A stretch of 64,000 nt of DNA from Mytilisepta virgata (taxonomy: Eukaryota > Mollusca > Bivalvia > Mytilida > Mytilidae), in contig CM051516.1 in the NCBI GenBank assembly GCA_028015205.1, positions 38,640,230-38,704,229 of the forward strand, in the 5' to 3' direction. The translations under genes were made by a program, and so were the position numbers. Within the stretch, counting starts at the first letter, position 1; each line of letters opens with the position of its first letter. The notes beneath the pieces were generated by a model. It was not told the DNA's origin, searched no databases, and saw only the letters and a list, made by a program, of their open reading frames with translations. This document shows, piece after piece, positions 23,381 to 34,618 of the stretch.

Positions 23381-24600
23381 CAGCTAGATACCAACATTAA
23401 ATACCATGGACTGAAAGGATACAATGACGACAACTCATTCATTATCTTTTACTGAACAATATATAACTATATCATGCTAGATTGGTGCTTGTTTTAGTAA
23501 ATTGCAAAATTGCCATAGGAGGGTGGGCTAAAAAGGATTTTTTCCTTCCAGACGAGCCCCACAACCATCATACAGGTATCATACAGGTATTTGTGTGTAG
23601 GCATGCTGAGAGCATTATTGTCAATCAATATCAAACAATATGTATACCATCTCACAAGTAAAAAACTACGAATTTTGCCAGTTTTATGATTTCGATCTCA
23701 ATTTAAGATTTGAGATATTCAAGAAGAAACGATGTTATTTATTCGTGTACATGTAAATTCTGAAAAATACCAATCTATAGAAAATAATCATTCCCAGTTC
23801 TGTAAGGTAAGGTTAATTCAATCTCAAGACTGGTTATTTTAACACACACCTCCTAAAGATGATAAATTTATTTCTGTTTAATTAGATCAAATTTCATTAA
23901 GGCCTCTATTTAAGTCCTTATGTTTTATATTTATAATCAGAACTATTTAACGAACCTTGTTTGGGTAAAGTATAAAATAACAAAATAATGTAATTGACGG
24001 GAAGCAGCGAGCAAGGATTTAATAAAAAAAAAATTATCCAGTGCCAGGTTAAAAAAACATGTAACACGTTTCATGTTTGCTTATCTCTCGCATGCATAAT
24101 AATTGTTAATATAAAATATTCTCATTACTATGTTTTATTTCAAGAATGGAATTCGCTATAATATTATTTCCTTGCTCTGATTATTTTATTCTATGTAACT
24201 AATTACGACTATAGCATGCATAGCTGCCAATTCAGCTCTGCCGGAACTTATTTCAATCTCTTGGATCGCCAATATTATTTCGGAACAAATTTTTCAACAA
24301 TAAATGTATGCATCTAAACGGGTTAATACACACACATCAAACATGAAATATTTCATCGAATCACATACCCCCAAAATCTTTAAATTATTCTACATATTGT
24401 AAACATTTGACAATATAACGAGTTGTTATGAATTATAGAGATAAGTGGACGTGCGTTAGGCAGATTATTTGACCGCAATGAAGAGATATACACCGGACTT
24501 AATTATTATGAATAATAAAATACCGCTTCCAATAATGAAAAATGAAATATTTCATTCGTGACATTATTCAGAGAAATTCAATACTTCAGCCCGGATGAGA
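23381..24600. other. Intergenic sequence
   Basis: AT-rich. A duplicated CATACAGGTAT motif occurs near 23,570-23,590. No gene seen. Confidence 0.5.
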
Positions 24601-24646
24601 ATAACTTTAACCGTGTTAAGTATCGTGTCATCGACAACAAATCTAG

Positions 24647-24684
24647 ATTCTTTTTGAAAAAATTGGGTGGTTCTTAAAAGAACC
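24647..24684 (-). terminator. Histone-type 3' stem-loop and downstream element, gene 2
   Basis: On the minus strand GGTTCTTTTAAGAACC (24,684-24,669) is followed by ACCCA, the canonical histone flank. Twelve bases later comes CAAAAAGAAT (24,656-24,647). The stem bases differ from genes 1 and 3 (GGTTCT/AGAACC instead of GGCCCT/AGGGCC), yet pairing is kept: compensatory change. Confidence 0.88.
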
Positions 24685-24716
24685 TGAGACATAACTAAGC
24701 AAAGTTTTCTCTTTTA

Positions 24717-25040
24717 TCAATCTTCAGTCTGGCTGTTAAAACTGCATAACTTCATCCTTTTCTCCAGAACTTCGTCTCCTTTCATACATGCGTATTCGTG
24801 GTATACATACATTATGCCTTTGATTACCATGATCCGGATCCGGATGTTACTCCTTATTCTTTCGTCATCCTGTCTGTCGGCCCTTTTGTATCTGTATTTG
24901 GTCTCCTTCAACAGTCTTTTCATATTTCTTATCTGTATTGAAGCTCTATCAAATTTTTTCTGTGCGTCGTTTATCTCCATACATAGCCGACGTCTTACGG
25001 TCGTGTTCTCGTCTGCTTGTTCAATATTATCCATGTCCAT
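24717..25040 (-). CDS. Small intronless helical protein with histone-type mRNA 3' end (paralogue 2)
   Basis: Encodes 107 residues from an ATG at 25,040. It is the most divergent of the three, but it aligns without gaps to both others: KYRYKRADRQDDERIRS, then RIRIMVIKGIMYVYHEYACM against their RIVT(M/V)EG-INxYYEY. It is Lys/Arg-rich in the middle (SNIRIRIRI-type run) with an acidic N-terminus (MDMDNIEQADEN). Predicted helical and soluble. The stop lies 32 bases before a perfect histone stem-loop, the same distance as in gene 1. It faces gene 1 (convergent) across a 3.1-kb interval. Function unknown; a nuclear or cell-cycle role is only an inference from the mRNA type. Confidence 0.75.
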   Translation of the reverse strand: MDMDNIEQADENTTVRRRLCMEINDAQKKFDRASIQIRNMKRLLKETKYRYKRADRQDDERIRSNIRIRIMVIKGIMYVYHEYACMKGDEVLEKRMKLCSFNSQTED

Positions 25041-25055
25041 GTTGTTATAAAATGT

Positions 25056-25086
25056 ATGATCAGAAATCCCTTGTTCCCTTTAAATA
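25056..25086 (-). promoter_or_regulatory. TATA box and initiator, gene 2
   Basis: TATTTAAA starts at 25,086 on the minus strand. TCATAC places +1 at about 25,057, 29 bases downstream, leaving a leader of about 17 bases. Confidence 0.55.
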
Positions 25087-25644
25087 CTGGACCTTGTTTT
25101 TACAAATTCTATAAATAATTTCGTAGAAACCGTTATGGCTTTGTTAGAACGTGTTTTAACCTTATTTCCTACGACTCACAAGATATAACTGCTCTAATCC
25201 CATTGTCAATAAACTGTGAAAATCATTAAAAAAAATAAACACGTTCTACACAGAGCTGGTTTCCATTTGACACGATAGTACATGTACATGATTTATAACA
25301 GAGAAACCATTGAGAACATAATTCGATATTATCGAAATTAAAGTGAATGACATGTAATCAATAATTTTTAACATTTTTTTTTATCTTTTACATGTATTAT
25401 TTCATTTCTCACATTTCTTTAAAACTAAAGTATATATTTTCATATATTATTTGTTTCTATATACATGTAATTCATATAATTATTGTCAATAATTGATAGC
25501 AGTTTTATAAAAAATTTAAAATGATTAATTATCATTCAGAGTAAAGAACAATTCAATTTCAATTCTTTATTTACACTCAGACACAAAATATGTGTAACAC
25601 GAAGACAATGTTCATAACAAATATAAATAGAAAATCTTAAGTTT

Positions 25645-26104
25645 GAGGACAACAGTGGTTTGCTATTTCATTTCTTGATCTAATGCGTCTAATTTAGAAA
25701 TTTTGATAAAATTTGAAATGGTGGAAAATGGAAATTTCCAAAGGAGGGTTAAATTAAAATTGTGGAAAATCAAGAAGAAAATCGACACACATTTTGTTAA
25801 ATAAAATTCCAATGCCTGAAATCAGTCGGAAAAACTCAAATCTTTTGTCATACAGACATTATGATTCACATAATTGGGTAAAAGTACTGATTTTTTAATT
25901 TTGGGTTGCAAAATGTGATTTTTGAAATCTCAAAATTGGAATTTTTTATTCTATACTTTTTGCACAAAATCCATGCTTTTGATGAAAAAACAATCTACTA
26001 TGAAAATCAAATGTGTAGGTTTATTTTTCTGCTTAGTACACTATTTAAAATTATGAATATATGAAAAATGCATGACCCTGTATCGTTTCTTTTGTTGACT
26101 AGTA
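25645..26104. mobile_element. Third copy of the Tc1/mariner-like MITE
   Basis: Closely similar to 11,725-12,155 (same order, including TGGTTTGCTATTTCATTTC and the right terminus TCTTTTGTTGACTAGTATAC). It lacks the left terminus. It sits in the loop between two histone-type-3'-end genes, so this family was active outside the duplicated arms. Confidence 0.65.
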
Positions 26105-26940
26105 TACATGTATTGAGTTATGCCTCTTTTACCAATACAGTAAAGTTTTTGTTGAGAGATCTGAAAAGTGTCACAAAAATGAACGAATTAAAAACGTCCA
26201 ATTATTATATTCACTTTGTTATTTTATGAAAAAATTCCATGTTATATTAATGCATAAGGTGTCTCTAAACATTTTAATAGAATATTAGGACCAAACGTCC
26301 TATAAAGTAAGCTATGTGTCTCCCTCGTGCATGGATCTGTCCTTAGTTTTTTGTTTGCTTTGTTTTTTTTTTGGGGGGGGGGGTGTAGGGTTACCATTTT
26401 TTTTACGAACAGCCATGAATTAGTTGGAATATATTTTCAAGAATTTAAGATAAGCAATATCAAAATATTTTAATGGTAGTCGTGCGTTTATGTTTTAAAA
26501 ATAAGTATATTAAATATAGATATTAAAAGTATGTTTATTCTTATATTATATATTATACTAAGCGCACTTGTATAAACACTTTAAAAATTGGATCGTAATT
26601 TTTATTGTGTCTTTCTACCTCACTTATAAATGTCAATCAGTGCGGGTAGGACGGTAAATAAAATCTAATGAACCTTTTGAGATGTAATTACGAGAATCAG
26701 CATGATCATCTATTGTAAAGGACCTATCTGACAGATAATTTATCTTTTCAATTTCAATTGAAGGCCCTATAGACAAATTACCTATAAATGGTATTCTTAT
26801 TATTACTCGGACCAGAAGATATTATACAATGACAATATGTTTGTTCTGCCCCGGGGTTAAATTATCACAATGCACCCAGAATGTGAAAGATAATAGATAC
26901 CAATCTTTCAACTCTGACATGCCAATAACACAAACAATTA
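26105..26940. other. Intergenic sequence upstream of gene 3
   Basis: A poly-G run near 26,370 and two CCAAT pentamers near 26,898 and 26,923 (35-60 bases upstream of the TATA box of gene 3), which could be promoter elements. No gene seen. Confidence 0.45.
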
Positions 26941-26957
26941 CATGTTTGTAGAATTCT

Positions 26958-26992
26958 TATAAATTTCAAGTCTCTGATTTTGTTCTTCAGTA
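26958..26992 (+). promoter_or_regulatory. TATA box and initiator, gene 3
   Basis: TATAAA starts at 26,958 and TTCAGTAC places +1 at about 26,989, 31 bases downstream. A 30-base leader precedes the ATG. CCAAT motifs lie just upstream. Confidence 0.65.
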
Positions 26993-27018
26993 CTTAACCA
27001 AACACAACTTGTTCAACA

Positions 27019-27348
27019 ATGAAAAACATGGAGAAATATTTCTTGTATGGTGACCTGAATATAGCTGAAAAAAGCCTTCGTCGAGCCTACGAACAAATGG
27101 TATTACTTCATGATAAATTGTACGGATTGAAGAACAGATATGCAGCTGCAGTTAAATCCAACAATCGATCCATGAGATATCCACTCCGGATGAGAATTGT
27201 AACAGTCGAAGGTTTCATTAACCTTTACTATGAGTACACCAGGACAAAACAGCTGCAGATAAGAGATCTCAGAAAGAAGTTATATAATGAGGAGTCTGAT
27301 AGCAGTGACTTAACCGACAGTGATGACTACACTGATAATGAAGACTAA
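27019..27348 (+). CDS. Small intronless helical protein with histone-type mRNA 3' end and acidic tail (paralogue 3)
   Basis: Encodes 109 residues. The helical core (about residues 10-90) matches paralogue 1 at roughly half its positions, including KNRYAAAVK, NRSMRYPLRMRIVTVEGF, INLYYEYTR and IRDLRKKLY. Unlike the other two it ends in a strongly acidic, Ser-rich tail (EESDSSDLTDSDDYTDNED), with sites of the casein-kinase-2 type. Acidic tails of this kind are common on chromatin-associated proteins and chaperones, but that is analogy only. The start is the first ATG after a TATA/initiator pair. The stop is followed 40 bases later by a histone-type stem-loop. No intron, signal peptide or membrane segment. 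Family unknown to me. Confidence 0.8.
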   Translation: MKNMEKYFLYGDLNIAEKSLRRAYEQMVLLHDKLYGLKNRYAAAVKSNNRSMRYPLRMRIVTVEGFINLYYEYTRTKQLQIRDLRKKLYNEESDSSDLTDSDDYTDNED

Positions 27349-27388
27349 TGTTTAATTGCTGTGCAATTTGTCTCCTAACTCTCACAAA

Positions 27389-27426
27389 GGCCCTTTTCAG
27401 GGCCATACAAATGTCTCAAAAAGAAC
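27389..27426 (+). terminator. Histone-type 3' stem-loop and downstream element, gene 3
   Basis: GGCCCTTTTCAGGGCC (27,389-27,404) has loop TTTC, the commonest histone loop. It is preceded by ACAAA and followed by ATACA. Exactly 12 bases later is CAAAAAGAAC (27,417-27,426). Confidence 0.87.
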
Positions 27427-27889
27427 TTCAAATTGTTGTGCTATCAGAACTCGATACAAAATCTCAGCGTGCAGTATATTTAGTATATCTTCAAGTTCAT
27501 CATAAGATGCATTGGATTTAAACCCGATACGGGAACGAAATAAAAAAGAAAAAAGAAATACAACACGAAAAAAAATTATGAGCAACATATACTCCAAAAA
27601 AAAAAAAAATAATAATAATAAAAACGGGAGGGGAAGGGGGAGGCGCGAACCTACTTATAATACTACCGTCATTTTGCGCATGTCGAGTCCAGTAAAATGT
27701 CGTGTTTTGTGATATAGAAACTTACAAGACAAAGACAAATGGAAGAGATAAGATTTTATCCGGGAAAGTTATACAATGTATTTCATAAAGATCAACAAGT
27801 TTTTGATGACAACCACAGAAGTTTGCTCATTTTAAACCGAACCATTTATGATAAGACCGTGATGCTGGTCCTATATGGTTGGTAGGCTT
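27427..27889. other. Intergenic sequence after gene 3
   Basis: A-rich low-complexity sequence (27,590-27,625) and a short GC-richer patch (GGGGAAGGGGGAGGCGCGAA). No gene seen. Confidence 0.5.
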
Positions 27890-28015
27890 TTTACTTAACG
27901 TTTGTCATTTAGTGAAGGGTAAACGTCATTAAATTAAAACACAAAATAGGAGTTAAAGCTATATGTTTAGCATTGATTAGCAGTTGACCATTAAAAGATA
28001 ATTATCTTAACAAAG
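27890..28015. repeat. Inner inverted pair, right member
   Basis: Reverse-complement partner of 18,243-18,362; see that entry. The sum of the paired coordinates (about 46,255) agrees with the arm pairs at the gene 3' end (11,518 with 34,619), as expected for one continuous inverted duplication. Confidence 0.7.
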
Positions 28016-30499
28016 TATTTTTCAAATTTTAACAAGATATACTGAGCACATCGATGTGGACACGATTTTTAATTTACCCAAAAATTGCTAATTTTGTGAT
28101 TTTTCGTGCACATTTGATTTTTTTATGGACAAGGCGACATAACTCTAGAACAACATCTGACTTTAATAAGGTAACAGTATAGACACGATAGAGGAGCCTA
28201 AGGAAATTTCAGTCTAGTGAGTCTTTTTAGCAACTTCAAACTTTGATCACAGATAAAAAGAACTTGGTAATATTTTTTAACCATTTTTCACCATTTTAGT
28301 AAGGATGATTTAAGTTTTTTAGAATAATTATGAATATTCACACTGGAAACAATAAGAAAAATGTTTTCATGTACTTATTAATAAAGTTTCATTTTTTTAA
28401 GTAGAAAGGCTATGGTTGGTATTAAGTTGAATACCTCATTTCTATGGAAATGTTTGGGCTGTCCCGCCTCGATCGTGGTCTGACGACACGAAAATGTTTA
28501 CATTGTTAAGATGTAATATTTTGTGAGGCTGCATTCATTTCCGGCATTTTTGAAGATCTACTACTATTCTTTTCTTTAATTTCCGGAATTTATTAAATAG
28601 TACTTCTCCCGCAATAAAATGAAGACTTTCCGTATAAACACCTTTAAAAATAAATCATTGATATCCGAATAAAAAATTTTCTGGGTCTTTAAAGAAACTA
28701 ATGTAGATTTCACCCCGGGGTTAGGGTGTGTACATGTATGTGTTGGTGAACTTTCGTTCATCTCCTTTTCAAGTGTCTCGGACATAAATTTGGTGCTGTT
28801 ACTGACATATAATGCAAGCATAGTGCCCTACTGGGCAAATAACTCCACTTTGATATACAAATGTAACCAGTGCTTTAGACTTAAATTTGGTGTTTCAAAT
28901 GACGGACATATACATGTAGTACATGTATAGTTGACGTTTTAAATCAGGCGAAACTTTAAACTAGTGCTGTTTGTATATATTGAAATGTTTTGATTTTGTA
29001 AATTTGTAAATGTGTTTTAAAATAAATGTACTATTTAGATCCTGCTCAAAATCCTACCCCCCCCCCCCCCCCCCCCCCCCCCGTGGTGACCAGGTTTTAC
29101 CTGGCTATTAACAGAAGAGGTAACATTAAATTGCCGGTAAATTTTATATTTAATTTTCCATGAACACTTTCTTCCCTTCGCATGCGAGACAGGATAAGTA
29201 ATCAAAAGCTAAATAGAGGGAACCAGTCGTTAAAAGGACCAGAATAAGTCTCCTGATTGGCCGTCCCAATATCATTGAATTGACGCATGCTGATCAAAGG
29301 CCTCTGATTGGTCAGTCAACTGGAATAGCTGATCTGCGGATGCAACTCCGTACATGATTACGGGACAGCATCACCTAAATTAGAGAAAATCGTCACGGGC
29401 TGTACAACATACAATATTTGTTCAGTTTACCGTAGTAAAGATTTGAACGTATCGCTGGGTGTCTAATGAAACACAGAACGTCGTTTGGCACCTTTAGTTT
29501 GTTGCTTTAAAAATCGAGTTTCCCACTGTCGTACCTGTACATCTGCATTCTATTAATGGACAGATAGCGATCTATTTATATACACATCAACTGAATACAT
29601 ATCGAGATACATTTTTGGAATAAGAATAACTATAGATCTGATTGGATAACCCAACGAGGGGAAGATCACTGATTTGTCTTTCATATGAAACTCCGTAAAT
29701 GTGTACGGGATTGACTACCTAAACTAAGCAGAATTGTTGAAAATCAAAAATTTTAAAATAATTATTTGTCGTGCTGTCAATTAATAAAAAGCTTAAGTGC
29801 AATTAAAATGCTTGTTTACAATTTGTCGAAATAAATCATGCCAATTATTAGCTGCAGTTATTTTCGGAAGATACGTTTTGGAAGTTAAGATAAAGACTAT
29901 TACATATATCTGTATGGCAATTAAAAAAAAAAAATCAAGTATAAAAAATTAGATTAATTGAATATCCTTTAGTAGAAAATACAGCCCCAAAACGCCATCG
30001 AAACACAGACTTCAAAAAACTATGTAGTAATATATCTATTGAAAGGTAGTAATAATACATATATAATAAGGGAAAGTTTAATGTGATGACATTACGAAAA
30101 TTTAATAATACTCTTTATTTATAAAAAGCTAAGAGACGGCTGGCTTTTTAGAAAAGGTATTAGTTGTATATATATATATATGGCAAACGAACTCGAGGCG
30201 AACATTGTAATTAGGGTTACCCTTTTGCGCATGCTTAAAAATAATAATCCAAACCATAACCGAACGGACTCGGATCACGGATATTTTGGGTTTATTAAAT
30301 TAAGCTACGTTAATTAAAGCAATTACTATATAAAATAAACTGGTCCCTGCCATGTTTTGTGTGTACAAGACTACAAGTACAAAACACCTTGTATTTTAGA
30401 GGTTGTATAGTCCAGATTTTAGATAATTTACGCAAAAATTAACTTACCGTATTTTGTCATTTATCTGTAGGGAAGTATTTGATGATAATGTTTGCCCTT
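28016..30499. other. Loop-side insert with poly-C tract, no gene
   Basis: This separates the inner mirrored pair from the main right arm. It contains a long poly-C run (29,057-29,082) preceded by AAAATCCTAC, the same context as the C-runs at 17,676 and (inverted) 60,770, and two CTGATTGG (inverse CCAAT) motifs at about 29,253 and 29,307. I could not support any coding region; the longest minus-strand frame, at 28,576-28,821, has no recognisable domain. Confidence 0.45.
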
Positions 30500-31014
30500 A
30501 CAAAGCATTATCATTGACATAGCTCATAAACCATACCGTACGCATGTTTGTGTGCTTCCTGAATAATGTATTGCATTTGGAATACAACTTTTGTGGTAAG
30601 TAAGGTTACATTTTAGGCAAAGGTGTTGTCTATGGTCATTTCGTGTATATTCAGACAGCTGATGAAGAAAACACGATCACCAATGGACATGCATATCTTA
30701 CTACGGTAAGAATAAACATATTTTCATATCCTACAATGGATATTCTAAGATGTTGGAATAGACTTATTGTCAAATTTAAATCTAGATGGCCAAAGTGTAA
30801 TTTTCTCTAGTTTGATATCAGCCCGAAATTGATACTTAAAATTTACTGTTCCAAAATTGTAAAATTTGAGAAAACTAAGGAGTATCTCCCTCGTGCATAG
30901 CAATGTCCTTAGATGGTTTTGGCTTTACCACTTTTGGTAATTTTGGTATTTTTGAATTTGTACTTCGTTTTGGATTGTTGTTTTGGTTTTCAACATTTTA
31001 GGCCTTGAGCACAA

Positions 31015-31057
31015 CTGATGAATCGTAAATCGACGAAATGTGCGCATCTTGTGCATC
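31015..31057 (+). ncRNA. Hammerhead-ribozyme-like core, right arm
   Basis: Same core as 14,434-14,476: CTGATGA, helix II with one A-C mismatch (ATCG/CGAC), GAAA, a wobble-rich helix III, and AUC. Changes inside helix III keep pairing through G-U wobbles. No clear helix I. Confidence 0.35.
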
Positions 31058-31059
31058 AA

Positions 31060-33600
31060 AATTGGTATCAAAGATTTGTATTCATACCAACCAACCCTGT
31101 ACTGTTTTAATGTTTATCTGAATATCATGAATAGTGTTCTGCAATTGTTTGATAATGTTCGTGGATTGATGTCATTGCAATGCCATGAGAACCATGTTAA
31201 AGAAAACTCGACCTCCCTGAAATCTTTTCCAACTAAAAATAGTTCATTCAATGATAAATGGTACTGAATATATATGAAGCCTAATGTTTTTCAGCCTTGA
31301 TTTTGATATGTTTTTTTACTTGCACTTTGTAACAAATTTGAAATGACTTGATGTGAAAAATAACTCATTTTGCAATAATAATTTAATGATACCATTTTAT
31401 AAAGTTACACAATAATTAAACGAGATATAAATACAAATTACTATAATCGGTCAATTAAAAAAACACACATATAAACTGCTTATCTAACCATAAAAACCTG
31501 ATAACAATCATTCTAACTTAAAAGTAACTATACAAGGTTTTAACAAAATAATAGAAAATCTGTTTAATATGATAATTGATGTTGATGATCAGTTCATTTT
31601 CAAAGTAACAACACACTGTTTTTGACAGTACAAGATTGGAAATCTGTGTTTTCTTAAATTTTTAGTTTTGTGTAAAATTCAGTACTGGAGTATAATTTTT
31701 TACTATAAATATATATCACAAATAAGTACAAAAAGGTATGATACAATTGTCTAAGAAAAACAAATTAAACATTCTAAACACACGAAAGACATTGGATGTC
31801 GGGTACCCCTTACAAAACAACCATGTATAGGAACATCCTCTTTTCCCTGTCCAATTGAAATTGAAGACCATACGAAAATTTACGTGCAAGAGTAACCATT
31901 ATTCATATAAATTACTTTTATTCAGAGGCAGTACATAAGCCTATATTATGTAAAAAGAATGGATAGAATCTATATCAAGACAAGCATTTGTGTGACTATT
32001 TTTCAAAAAAGTATTTTCGAAAAGTGATAAAATGATAATATATATATATATATTAAATTATGGTTAACGTTAGAAAGAGAATTTTAAACTATTTTGTATT
32101 CTAAGAAATTATTTCTACCATTTTCACATATGTACAAAAAAAAGTCCAAAAAAAAACTAGCCAAATTCTAAAATCGCGAAAAAGAAAAGATCTGTTTTTG
32201 CAGCAGGCCAAGTTTACGGTCATTTTCAGACACGCCAGTGCTTGTGATCTTACGGCCACATTGCATGCGCACCAGAGGATCACATCATTTTCTCCAAAAC
32301 CACGTTATTTCATTTCCTACACTACTGTGAGACTTATTGAAAGCCCCATCCCACCCAACCTCAGTTAAAAAGTTTAAAATCTTGTTCTAATTTTGGTGTA
32401 AATTTTAGTTTAGATTTTAGTTTGTAGAATATAATACTTAAAATAAGAAAAATGTTACCAAATATTTGAAGTATATTCTATAAAATTTGGAAAATAACGT
32501 GAATATAAATTTTCAATCGTATTTTAGTCCTTTTTATCTTTGACCTGACTTTCTGATACAAAAAAAAATAAATAAATATCCCGATATTTACCCTAATGAA
32601 ATGAGAATGTTGTATGATGAATGGATCATCAGAAATGTCGTAATACAGCTTTTGTTTTCTTAAATGAAAATAAAATTATCTGGTTGGGTATTATTTTTGA
32701 ACAAATGGGTGACGGTTAATCTCAGGGGAACTTTCCAACAGATAGTTTTGTTGATATACTCAATATTTGAAAAAAGTACACATGTACCGGTAAAAATACG
32801 ATACTGTAAGGATCTACCATTGACATTTACATGAAATAGAAGTACCTCCTTGCCATGTACTTTCGACATATAAAAAGAAAAAAGTAACGTTTGTTGAATT
32901 TTATACAATTTGATCATTTTGCATTTTTGAGTCGTTCACAAAACGAAAATACCCTCGTAAGGAATTAACATTTTTTCTTGCGGTTCTTTGTAAAAGGTTC
33001 CTCTTTGTATGGGCAGATTTTACGATTCATTTATAAGAGCTATACATGAATTAAAGTGTGAGTTATCCCGACATTCTATATAAAATAAACTACTAATTTG
33101 GTTGAAAAACAGCTGAAACAGCTAAATAAAAGCGCTTTTCACTTTTTTATCATGTTCCTGTACAGTTGACTCAACATCATTCTTACTTTATTTATCACGA
33201 ATTTTATTTAAATGAAATATTACTAAAATTAATATGAATATCGCTTATCGATACGGTGCTAATGTATCGTGATACCCATCGATATATACCGCCTTGATTA
33301 ATCTCAAGACATAAAAAACTAATTCAGAAACTACGTGTATTAAAAAAACATAACAGTACCATTATTGATTTTTTTCAATTTTTTTTCAAAACTCATGATA
33401 TTATCGAATACGATTATTTTTCTTCGCAAAACATATAAGATATAAGAAAACTTTGGGATTCCCGTACTAAAGCTTTGTACATATACATATATTTCAAATA
33501 TAAACTACTGAGCAAAAAAAATCATAAAATACAATATTATTGTATGTCTAAACTTGATTTTTATTCTAAAATTAGTTTGATGTCCTGTATGATTTGATAT
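31060..33600. other. AT-rich non-coding arm sequence, right
   Basis: Reverse-complement counterpart of 12,156-14,430. Open frames here (32,660-32,917 and others) are not conserved as frames between the arms. No gene seen. Confidence 0.5.
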
Positions 33601-33603
33601 GAT

Positions 33604-34479
33604 ATATACTAGTCAACAAAAGAAACGATACGTACATATTATCAGGTTTTCTGTAAACGTATATCGTAAAATATCAGCCGCGAGACACAATGTGAAGCTT
33701 TTTCGGCGAGTGAGCTTAGCGAACGAGCTAAAAAGCTTCATATTGTGTCGAGCGGCTTATATTTTACAATATTTGTTTGAAGAAAACTTGATGATAAATT
33801 TATCGTATTGTTAACTAGCAATCTTAATGAAATTTCTTACTTTTCACTGGCCATCTGCCTATAACCGGATGTTTTCCTGATATATTCGGGTCAACGTTGG
33901 GTCAAACATTATGACGTCGCTGATATATTCGGGTCAGCTCATATTAGGGTCGGGTCAACTCTTTACGACGTAACAGTGCCGAAATACGGGAAATTGTGAA
34001 GGCCTCAGCAGGTCGATATAGGCATGGGGAAATACGATAAAGGGTAATGCATTTTTCATATAATCATAATTTCAAATAGTGTACTAAGCAGAAAAATAGA
34101 CCCACACGTCTGATTTTCATAGTAGATTGTTTTCTCATCAAAAGCATGGATTTTGTGCAAAAAGTTTGAAATAAAAATTACAATTTTTGAGATTTCAAAA
34201 ATCACATTTTTCAACCCAAAATTAACAAATCAGTATTTTTACCCCGTTATGTGAATCATAATGTCTGTGTGATAAAAGATTTCAGTTTTTTCTACTGATT
34301 TGAGCCACTGGAGTTTCAATTTACAAAACGTGTGTCGATTTTCTTATTGATTTTCCGCAAATTTAATTTAACCCTCTTTTGGAAATTTCCAATTTCCAAC
34401 ATTTAAAGTTGTTTTTTAAAGGAATTACCAAGATATTTGGTCCCGAACTCGTGTATCGTTACTTTTGTTGTCTAGTATA
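33604..34479. mobile_element. Tc1/mariner-like MITE (right-arm copy, interrupted)
   Basis: Right-arm counterpart of 11,649-12,155, with a foldback unit inserted at 33,631-34,033 in its terminal repeat. The left arm shows the uninterrupted target. Confidence 0.7.
33631..34033. mobile_element. Single ~409-bp foldback unit
   Basis: Contains an imperfect palindrome around GAAGCTTTTTCGGCGAGTGAG...GCTAAAAAGCTTC. It is bracketed by ACGATA at 33,625-33,630 and 34,034-34,039, while the left arm has one ACGATA-equivalent and no insert, so this is a 6-base target-site duplication. Same family as the tandem triplet at 39,618-40,833. No coding capacity; the roughly 62-71 codon open frames across the palindrome are by-products. 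Confidence 0.7.
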
Positions 34480-34618
34480 TTTTACATTTGAAAGTCACAT
34501 ATAAAAAAACATGGTTATCGGTAGGAGGCAGAGATGTAACAACATACCAGTATAAGATGATATTTGATTTAAAATATATTTTTGGAAAAAATTATGATTA
34601 AAATTCAGAATATAATAA

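Noticed and set aside
28576..28821. 81-codon minus-strand frame in the loop
   Set aside because: No domain, no TATA/initiator or histone stem-loop as in the sister genes, and no splice context.
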